The translations under genes and the position numbers were made by a program. DNA of 19,552 nt from Candidatus Omnitrophota bacterium. Lineage in GTDB: Bacteria > Omnitrophota > Gorgyraeia > Gygaellales > Profunditerraquicolaceae. Under the pieces are notes generated by a model, which saw only the letters and a program-made list of their open reading frames with translations, was not told where the DNA came from and did no database searches. Location of the stretch: assembly GCA_016867095.1 (NCBI GenBank), contig VGKK01000009.1:1-19552 (forward strand). Reading direction: 5' to 3'. Of the stretch, positions 14,311-19,552 are shown one piece after another; within the stretch, counting starts at the first letter, position 1, and every line of letters begins with the position of its first letter.

Positions 14311-14341
14311 CTTGTGACTTGTGACTTATGACTTGCGACTT
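14311..14341. repeat. Tandem 7-nt repeats (CTTGTGA)
   Basis: Four head-to-tail copies (CTTGTGA, CTTGTGA, CTTATGA, CTTGCGA) plus a partial fifth fill nearly the whole gap between the Lrp/AsnC stop and the aminotransferase start. The word matches the GTGACTT unit at 18425-18547, so it may be a half-element of that family. Confidence 0.85.
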
Positions 14342-14825
14342 AATATGATATTGCAATCCTCTTATTCTCTTCTTTATGTTTTAAAATCACCCCGTCTTCC
14401 TTATATTTCTTTAGCAAGAAATGCGTGGCGGTCCCCCGGATATTTTCCAGCGGCGCCAACTTTTCAGCCACAAACCTGGCTACGGTATGCAGGTCTTTGC
14501 CCTCCACAATCAAAAGCAAATCATAAGTGCCGGAAATCAAATAACAGCTGTTTACTTCCGGGAATGAATAGATGCGCTCGGCGATTTTATCAAAGCCTAG
14601 GTCTTTTTGCGGGGTGATATTCACCTCTATCAAAGCCCTGACCTCGGAGCCGGCATCCCTTATCAATTCCTTATTGATTACCGCCTTATACTTTAAAATC
14701 ACGCCTTGTTTTTCATATTTCTTAATCGCCTCTTTTATACCTTGCGGTTTCTTCCTAAGCATCCTGGCAATTTCTTGCGGAGCGGTGCGCGCGTCCTTTT
14801 CTAATACCTCCAATATCTCATCCAT
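14340..14825 (-). CDS. Lrp/AsnC-family transcriptional regulator
   Basis: A 161-aa DNA-binding regulator. The N-terminal winged helix (about 1-45) has LEKDARTAPQEIARML followed by a recognition region through KEAIKKYEKQGVI; a linker strand LKYKAVIN follows, then the RAM ligand-binding domain (about 60-140) with LIEVNITPQ, the SGTYDLLLIVEG segment and TATHFLLKKYKEDGV. A strong AGGAGGT lies 8 nt before the ATG. It is co-directional with, and 33 nt ahead of, the aminotransferase, the usual arrangement for a regulator sensing an amino acid and controlling that gene and itself. The ligand is unknown; alanine or another transamination product is plausible. Confidence 0.93.
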   Translation of the reverse strand: MDEILEVLEKDARTAPQEIARMLRKKPQGIKEAIKKYEKQGVILKYKAVINKELIRDAGSEVRALIEVNITPQKDLGFDKIAERIYSFPEVNSCYLISGTYDLLLIVEGKDLHTVARFVAEKLAPLENIRGTATHFLLKKYKEDGVILKHKEENKRIAISY

Positions 14826-14852
14826 AATTATTTACCTCCTTTAATTGAAGTT

Positions 14853-14965
14853 AAATCCCAAATTCCAATTTCCAATTTCCAAATGACCAAAACAAATTAG
14901 TTTCGGTCATTGGATATTTGGTCATTGGGATTTGTTTGGAATTTGTAATTTGTGATTTGGAATTT
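14853..14965. repeat. Short-word inverted repeat, TTGGAATTT/TTTGGTCAT type
   Basis: AAATCCCAA (14853-14861) pairs with TTGGGATTT (14925-14933), ATGACCAAA (14883-14891) with TTTGGTCAT (14917-14925), and AAATTCCAA words with TTGGAATTT words up to 14965. It fills the spacer between nadE and the Lrp/AsnC gene, upstream of that gene's ribosome site. No separate terminator or clear promoter is visible there. Confidence 0.75.
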
Positions 14966-14972
14966 AATCATT

Positions 14973-15689
14973 TTAAATATAACAGATCTTGGGCCCCTGC
15001 CTTTTATGCTCGGACCTTTTTATCATCTGTTTTACCTTAGCTACCTTTTCCCGCGGTAAAACCTGCCTTCTTTTATTCTCAAGGCGCTCCAGGATGTCGT
15101 CCAATTCCGGATAAGTAATGCCCATCTCGCCTTCGTCGGTCTGGTCCGGCCAAAGCCCGGCAGTAGGCGCTTTATCAATAATCTTGCGGGGAATCCCTAA
15201 TTCTACGGCCAACGCCCTAACCTCTTTTTTTAACAAATCGCCTATCGGCAGTATGTCCGTGGCGCCGTCGCCGTGCTTGGTAAAATATCCAACCATAATC
15301 TCCGATTTATTGCCTGTGCCGCAAACCAGGTAATTATAATTATTGGCAAAATAATATAAAACCGACATCCGCAGCCGCGGCCGCAGGTTTGCCCGGGCTA
15401 AACTATTGCCTTTTGGCAGAATTCCGCTCAAAGCATCATATGCCGTAGATAGGTCTATCACCCTGGTCTTTATCCCGATTTTCTCAGCCGCTAATTTAGC
15501 GTCCGCGAAATCCTGCTTTTGGCTGTGGCAGGGTAAAATTAAGGCTAAGACTTTGTCTTTACCTACCGCGGCCTTGGCTAAAGCCGCGGCCACCGCCGAA
15601 TCCAAGCCGCCGGAAAGCCCCAACACAATACCCCTGGCCCCTGCGCGCCTTGCCTCTTCCTTAATCCAATGAATAATTTTCTTTTTCAT
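14973..15689 (-). CDS. nadE: Ammonia-dependent NAD(+) synthetase
   Basis: A 238-aa cytoplasmic enzyme of the adenine-nucleotide alpha hydrolase fold that converts deamido-NAD to NAD with ATP and ammonia. The PP-loop SGGLDS is at residues 26-31; GTGNKSE near 124, KHGDGATDILPIGDLLK near 138 and the TAGLWPDQTDEGEMG segment near 176 are signature regions. It has no N-terminal glutaminase (nitrilase) domain, so it uses free ammonia, which fits a cell with active ammonium metabolism. It starts 6 nt after the response regulator stop and is the last gene of the mnmG-to-nadE series. Confidence 0.95.
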   Translation of the reverse strand: MKKKIIHWIKEEARRAGARGIVLGLSGGLDSAVAAALAKAAVGKDKVLALILPCHSQKQDFADAKLAAEKIGIKTRVIDLSTAYDALSGILPKGNSLARANLRPRLRMSVLYYFANNYNYLVCGTGNKSEIMVGYFTKHGDGATDILPIGDLLKKEVRALAVELGIPRKIIDKAPTAGLWPDQTDEGEMGITYPELDDILERLENKRRQVLPREKVAKVKQMIKRSEHKRQGPKICYI

Positions 15690-15695
15690 CAGCGC

Positions 15696-16079
15696 TTATT
15701 TTTGCGGCAGCCCCAAACCGGATAATTTTTGCAGCAACAAGTCATTCAAGTAAGCCGCGGTAAAGGGCTTGGCGATATAATCGTCCGCGCCCAGGGATTT
15801 TGCCTGGCGAATACTCTCTTCATCATCCAGGGCAGTAACCATAATTACCTTTATATTTTTATCTACTTCCTTAATCCTGCGCAGCACCTCCATCCCCGAC
15901 TCATTGTCCAGGCGGACATCTAAAAGGACCAGGCGCGGGCGTTCTTTCTTGGTTAATTCTACCGCCGCCGCCCCATCCGTAGCGGTAAACACCGCGTAAT
16001 CTCTCTTGGCTAAAAAACTTTGGGTCAGCCGGCAGATTTCCTTCTCGTCATCAACTACTAATATCGCGATTTTTTCCAT
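15696..16079 (-). CDS. Single-domain (CheY-like) response regulator
   Basis: A 127-aa receiver domain with nothing attached. Acidic pocket D10 and D11, phospho-acceptor D54 in LLDVRL, switch T82 in VTALDD and K104 in AKPF are all present, so it should be phosphorylatable. AGGGA about 8 nt before ATG serves as ribosome site, overlapping the end of the upstream gene. No histidine kinase is in the window, and there is no output domain, so it probably acts by protein contact. It lies between a phosphate-transport pair and nadE; a link to phosphate signalling is possible but unproven. Confidence 0.92.
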   Translation of the reverse strand: MEKIAILVVDDEKEICRLTQSFLAKRDYAVFTATDGAAAVELTKKERPRLVLLDVRLDNESGMEVLRRIKEVDKNIKVIMVTALDDEESIRQAKSLGADDYIAKPFTAAYLNDLLLQKLSGLGLPQK

Positions 16080-16088
16080 TTTAGGTCC

Positions 16089-16757
16089 CTATTTTGACTT
16101 TACCGCCAGGACTTTAATCAGGTCTGCGGCGTCTTCAATTTTATCGGTAACGCCTTCCAGGTATTCCGCCAATTGATAGACCAGGAAAAAGGTTACCGGC
16201 TCAAGCTTGGCGTGGATGAGCGACTCAATTAAAGTCTTCTTCTGGTCGTCAGCCTCGTGCTCCAGGCGGTCAACATCCTCGCAATCAAGGAGCGCTTTCT
16301 TCAGGTCGTTCTTTGCCAGCGCCGCAATCCCCTCTTTAAGCTTGGAAATGGAAGTAAAAATTACATCCGTGGAAGAAGAGATATTTTTTAAAACGCTTTC
16401 CGGCAGCCGCTGCTCAATATAGCCCAGAATCCTGGCCGCGCCATTGGTCCAATCGGCAATGCGGTCTAATGATTTGACAAAATGCATCAGGTCTTCCCGG
16501 TCCGGCGGCAGCAGCAAGCCCTCGGAAAGCTCGCTGACCATCTTTGACCTTAACAGGTCAGCCTGGTGCTCGCTTTCCCTGACATTATCAATGGCCGCGG
16601 TCTTAGCGGATAAATCTCCCTGTATGAAAGCCTTAATGGCGTCGGCAAAAAACGAAACCGTCTTGTAGGTCTCTTCCACGTGCTTTTGGGCGTCTTTTAA
16701 TATGGAAAGCTCCTCGGCCATGCCCAGCCAACCTAAAATATTCCTTGCCTCTTTCAT
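16089..16757 (-). CDS. DUF47/PhoU-like partner of the Pit transporter
   Basis: A 222-aa all-helical cytoplasmic protein of the DUF47 family (PhoU fold). Typical features are HVEETYKTVSFF near residue 28, ESEHQADLLRSKM near 62, the DREDLMHFVKSLDRIADWTN segment near 84 and DRLEHEADDQK near 163. Such genes almost always adjoin pit genes and are thought to modulate the low-affinity phosphate transporter. Its GGAGGG ribosome site lies in the last codons of the pit gene, and the ATG is 2 nt after the pit stop, so the two are made together. Confidence 0.92.
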   Translation of the reverse strand: MKEARNILGWLGMAEELSILKDAQKHVEETYKTVSFFADAIKAFIQGDLSAKTAAIDNVRESEHQADLLRSKMVSELSEGLLLPPDREDLMHFVKSLDRIADWTNGAARILGYIEQRLPESVLKNISSSTDVIFTSISKLKEGIAALAKNDLKKALLDCEDVDRLEHEADDQKKTLIESLIHAKLEPVTFFLVYQLAEYLEGVTDKIEDAADLIKVLAVKSK

Positions 16758-16759
16758 CT

Positions 16760-17746
16760 TTACCCTCCGATTTTTAGGAACATCAATATTACTTTTAGCG
16801 CCAGAAAACTAATGATACCGGAAATAAATGGGGTTGCCAGCCAGCAGACTACCATTTCTCTAATTATGCCTATATTTAAAACACGCAGGCCCCTGACTAA
16901 TCCCACGCCAAAAATAGCCCCGACTATGGAATGGCTGGTGGAAACCGGTATGCCGAAAACAGTGTAAATATGCACATTAATCGCGCTGGCTAATTGCGCC
17001 GAGAAGGCCATAATCGGCAGAAGATTGGTAATCTCCGAGCCGATAGTCTCAATGACTTTATAGCCCCAGGTAACTATGCCTATTATTATGGCAATGCCGC
17101 CTAAAATTACGCTAATCTTCGGGGAAAGTATCCCGGCTCCGACCATCACGCCGGTGGCATTGGCCACATCATTGGCGCCCCAGGAATAAGCCACGTAGCA
17201 CCCGCTTAAGATAATCAGCGCGGTAAAAGTTATCTTAAGATATTTGCGCGGGATAAGCCGGTAAAATATATTTTTAAAAATCCGGTAAAAAATATACCCT
17301 AAAACGGCCGCGCCCACCGGGGTAAAAATCCAGCAGATAAAGATATCCAGGAGCACTTTCCACTTAATCGGCGCGCCGAGAGCCAAGCCCCCGCCTGCTA
17401 CTGCGCCGACTATGGAGTGACTGGTGGAAATCGGCATCTTCCAATACGTGGCTAAAACTACCCAGGCGCAGGCGCCAAACGCAGCCACCAAAGCCAGATA
17501 CATCGCTAAATTTTTATCTAACTGGTCCATCGGCACAATGCCCTTGCCGATGGTTTTAGTAACATATGAGCCTTGTAAAAACGCGCCTAAGAAACCAAAG
17601 ATTACGATTAAAACAATCGCCTGCTTTAAAGTCAGGACTTTGGAGCCAACCGCAGTGCCCAGGGAATTGGCCGCGTCATTGGCGCCGATAGACCAGCCTA
17701 CAGCCAGACCCATCAATATCGCAAAAGAAATTAATAATAAATGCAC
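16760..17746 (-). CDS. pit: Inorganic phosphate transporter, Pit family
   Basis: A 328-aa inner-membrane permease (PF01384) for metal-phosphate symport, with about ten hydrophobic helices and an internal duplication. GANDAAN (21-27) is repeated as GANDVAN (190-196), and STSHSIVGA at 107-115 as 269-277. The length is that of the compact bacterial/archaeal group without the large central loop of E. coli PitA. The start is GTG 17746, 3 nt after the QueG-like stop; translation is probably coupled. The neighbouring DUF47 gene supports the assignment. Phosphate rather than sulfate is inferred from that partner. Confidence 0.95.
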   Translation of the reverse strand: MHLLLISFAILMGLAVGWSIGANDAANSLGTAVGSKVLTLKQAIVLIVIFGFLGAFLQGSYVTKTIGKGIVPMDQLDKNLAMYLALVAAFGACAWVVLATYWKMPISTSHSIVGAVAGGGLALGAPIKWKVLLDIFICWIFTPVGAAVLGYIFYRIFKNIFYRLIPRKYLKITFTALIILSGCYVAYSWGANDVANATGVMVGAGILSPKISVILGGIAIIIGIVTWGYKVIETIGSEITNLLPIMAFSAQLASAINVHIYTVFGIPVSTSHSIVGAIFGVGLVRGLRVLNIGIIREMVVCWLATPFISGIISFLALKVILMFLKIGG

Positions 17747-17749
17747 GGG

Positions 17750-18418
17750 TTATTTTTTCCTGCAGACTTTAACGCACATTCCGCAGATATACTGGTCAAC
17801 TAAACGCTGCTTCTGGAAATCCTTTAGCTTCTGGAAACACTTCAAATAGTCAAAATCCGAGGGGCCTTTCTTAATCGCCTGCGCCGGACATATTGTAACA
17901 CAAACCAGGCACTCTTTACAGCCTTCTTTTACCGGCTTATCCGGCTCTAAAGGCATATCGGTAAGGATGGTTACCAGGCGTAATTGCGCCCCCAGGCGTT
18001 TATTTACCAATAGATTGTTCCGGCCTATCCAGCCCAGGCCGGCTAAATAGCCGACCTCTTTATGCGCGAGGTGCCCTCTCTGATTTTGCCAATCTACAAT
18101 TTGCGAGGCAGGAATAGGCAGAGAGAAATAATTCTTCTTCTGGATATAATTGCCTACTTTTAGCGCGAGCTGGTCTAAAAAAGCGTTGACTACGCGGTAA
18201 TGATGAAAATATAACCGCGTCGGCGCCTCTTTAATATCGCCGAGGACTCCGCCGGATAAGCTCACCCCCAAAGAAACCGCCCGGTTAACTTTTTCTAAAA
18301 CCGGCGCGGAAAGCATAAAGTCCTTCTTAATCCCGGCGATATCCGCCACGCCAAAGAGGTCTGCCCCCAGCCCAAGGCAGTATTTTTTCAGGACGTTATA
18401 GTTTTTTACGCTCTCCAT
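17750..18418 (-). CDS. QueG-like 4Fe-4S protein, short form
   Basis: A 222-aa iron-sulfur protein related to epoxyqueuosine reductase. The N-terminal DUF1730-like part is followed by the typical HKEVGYLAGLGWIGRNNLL segment (119-137), then a first cluster CKECLVCVTICP (167-178) and a second from C194 with CGMCVKVC (212-219). True QueG proteins run to 300-380 aa and often end in HEAT repeats; this one stops right after the second cluster. It may therefore be a cobalamin-dependent reductase with another substrate, or a reduced QueG. I use ATG 18418; a longer TTG start would lie in repeat DNA. A GGTGA from that repeat is the only ribosome-like site. It lies downstream of mnmG, another tRNA wobble-modification gene, which weakly favours a tRNA role. 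Confidence 0.8.
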   Translation of the reverse strand: MESVKNYNVLKKYCLGLGADLFGVADIAGIKKDFMLSAPVLEKVNRAVSLGVSLSGGVLGDIKEAPTRLYFHHYRVVNAFLDQLALKVGNYIQKKNYFSLPIPASQIVDWQNQRGHLAHKEVGYLAGLGWIGRNNLLVNKRLGAQLRLVTILTDMPLEPDKPVKEGCKECLVCVTICPAQAIKKGPSDFDYLKCFQKLKDFQKQRLVDQYICGMCVKVCRKK

Positions 18419-18424
18419 ATGCAA

Positions 18425-18547
18425 GGTCACCAAGTCACCACGTCACCAAGACACAAGTAAACACTTGACACAAATCTGTAACTTTGCTACTGAACATTGG
18501 CCAACCGGCGTCTACTGGTGACTTTGTGACTTTGTGACTTTGTGACC
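18425..18547. repeat. Short-word inverted repeat, GTGACTT type, entering mnmG
   Basis: The left arm (18425-18458) has GGTCACC-type words and the right arm (18515-18547) three perfect TTTGTGAC units after CTGGTGAC. The loop is 18459-18514. The right arm is translated as the last residues of MnmG, and the left arm reaches the ribosome-site region of the QueG-like gene. Confidence 0.85.
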
Positions 18548-19552
18548 CTTAACTTTTGTCTCCAAATCCATTTTTCTTAAATAGACCATTAACAAGGAAA
18601 TCGCCGCCGGGGTGACGCCGGAAATGCGCGCGGCTTGTCCCAGATTAATGGGCTTACGTTGCTGTAATTTTTCTTTTATCTCCCGCGAAAGCCCGGATAT
18701 GCGGCTATAATCTAAATCCTGCGGCAGTTTGATTTTTTCTATATTCTTGAATTTTTCCGCTTCTTTAAGCTGGCGCTGGATAAAGCCAGCATATTTTACC
18801 TCAATTTCCACCTGGCGCAAAGCAAATTCTGGAATCTCCAGTTTAACCTGATTCAGACCCTGGATATCCTTCAAGCTTATCCGCGGCCTTTTCAAGAGCT
18901 GTTCCAGGGTAGTTGCTTTCTTCAGCGCAGGCGCCCCCAGCTTGTTCAATTGCGCATTTAAGCCGGCTGAAGGCGCCAGGCGCGTATTCTTTAAAAAATC
19001 AATCCCGGCTTTGACGGCGGAAATTTTATCCTGCGCCTTCCGGTAATCCCCGGCGCTTACCAGGCCTAATTCATAACCGGTTTTTCCCAAGCGCAGGTCC
19101 GCGTTATCTTCGCGCAGGATTAGCCGATATTCTACCCGCGAAGTAAACATCCGGTAGGGCTCGTTAGTGCCCTTGGTGGTTAAATCATCAATTAATACGC
19201 CGATATAACTTGTGGCGCGGTCTAAAATTAATGGTGGTTTATTTTTTACGCGCCGGGCGGCGTTAATCCCCGCGATTAAGCCTTGAGCTGCCGCCTCTTC
19301 GTAGCCGGTAGTGCCGTTGATTTGGCCGGCCAGGAATAAATTTCTGAACGGCTTGGTTTCTAGGCTAGCGTAAAGCTGCGTTGCTTCAACCACAGTGTGC
19401 TCTATGCCGTAGCCGAATTGGATAACTTCTGCTTTCTCCAGGCCCTTGATGGAATGTATCATCGCCAGCTGCACATCTTCCGGCAGGCTGGTAGATAAAC
19501 CATTCGGATAGATTTCGTTAGCCTCTAAACCTTGCGGCTCCAGAAAAATCTG
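18512..19552 (-). CDS. mnmG: tRNA uridine-5-carboxymethylaminomethyl modification enzyme MnmG (partial, 5' end outside window)
   Basis: The C-terminal 346 residues of a FAD enzyme that with MnmE modifies U34 of tRNAs. The frame is open to the window edge, beginning QIFLEP, then NGLSTSLPEDVQ and IHSIKGLEKAEVIQFGYGIE. FLAGQINGTTGYEEAAAQG and APYR-like TNEPYRMFTSRVEYRLILR are hallmark segments, and the helical tail ends with SGVTPAAISLLMVYLRK, which is where most homologues finish. About 16 more residues (from MDLETK through GHKVTKSQSHQ) follow and are encoded mainly by the GTGAC repeat arm. The FAD-binding part is off the window. It is the first visible gene of the series leading to nadE. Confidence 0.96.
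   Translation of the reverse strand, partial: QIFLEPQGLEANEIYPNGLSTSLPEDVQLAMIHSIKGLEKAEVIQFGYGIEHTVVEATQLYASLETKPFRNLFLAGQINGTTGYEEAAAQGLIAGINAARRVKNKPPLILDRATSYIGVLIDDLTTKGTNEPYRMFTSRVEYRLILREDNADLRLGKTGYELGLVSAGDYRKAQDKISAVKAGIDFLKNTRLAPSAGLNAQLNKLGAPALKKATTLEQLLKRPRISLKDIQGLNQVKLEIPEFALRQVEIEVKYAGFIQRQLKEAEKFKNIEKIKLPQDLDYSRISGLSREIKEKLQQRKPINLGQAARISGVTPAAISLLMVYLRKMDLETKVKGHKVTKSQSHQ

Noticed and set aside
1..19552. tRNA or rRNA genes
   Set aside because: No cloverleaf with a TTCRANNC arm and no rRNA-like segment was noticed in any spacer; the spacers are accounted for by repeats, promoters and terminators.

Overview
The window most likely comes from an uncultured, Gram-negative, anaerobic bacterium of the Omnitrophota type. 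This is inferred, not proven. The support is a lipid A gene (lpxB), gene content typical of candidate phyla (ORF6N protein, DUF1846 protein, bacterial Ste24-like protease, short QueG-like Fe-S protein), dense same-strand gene packing with 2-9 nt gaps, and intergenic spacers packed with short-word inverted repeats. No rRNA or tRNA gene is present to place it firmly.

Layout. (1) 1-2129, plus strand: a Gfo/Idh/MocA dehydrogenase overlapping lpxB, part of a lipid A operon entered from the left. (2) 2206-3950: a more AT-rich accessory patch with an ORF6N-domain protein carrying a 33-bp perfect palindrome inside its coding sequence, a convergent two-TM coiled-coil protein with its own promoter, and a ~240-nt foldback element that looks like a structured RNA or a small mobile element. 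(3) 3955-6009, minus: a divergent bL27-like ribosomal protein, a Ste24/M48 membrane protease and an unrecognised helical protein. (4) 6206-9130, minus: DUF1846 protein coupled to a beta-CASP RNase-like metallo-hydrolase, with its own promoter. (5) 9242-14825, minus: a nitrogen-assimilation island in transcriptional order Lrp/AsnC regulator, class I aminotransferase, glutamine synthetase, GAF-ANTAR protein, glutamate dehydrogenase. (6) 14973-19552, minus: mnmG (cut by the window edge), QueG-like protein, Pit phosphate transporter, DUF47/PhoU-like partner, single-domain response regulator and NAD synthetase, packed with tiny gaps after mnmG.

The most interesting signal is in region 5. The gdhA leader has a consensus-like promoter followed by an intrinsic-terminator hairpin. 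The 5' arm of that terminator overlaps a small hairpin with a six-base loop of the A..G.. type bound by ANTAR antiterminator proteins, and an ANTAR gene lies immediately upstream. A matching hairpin with a compensatory base-pair change lies in the glnA leader. This suggests a locally encoded ANTAR antitermination circuit for glutamine/glutamate synthesis.

The second signal is that at least five spacers (6031-6171, 11511-11643, 12998-13123, 14853-14965, 18425-18547) are filled with inverted repeats built from degenerate 7-10-nt words. The word differs at each site but the architecture is the same. One of these elements has run into the 3' end of mnmG and supplies its C-terminal residues.
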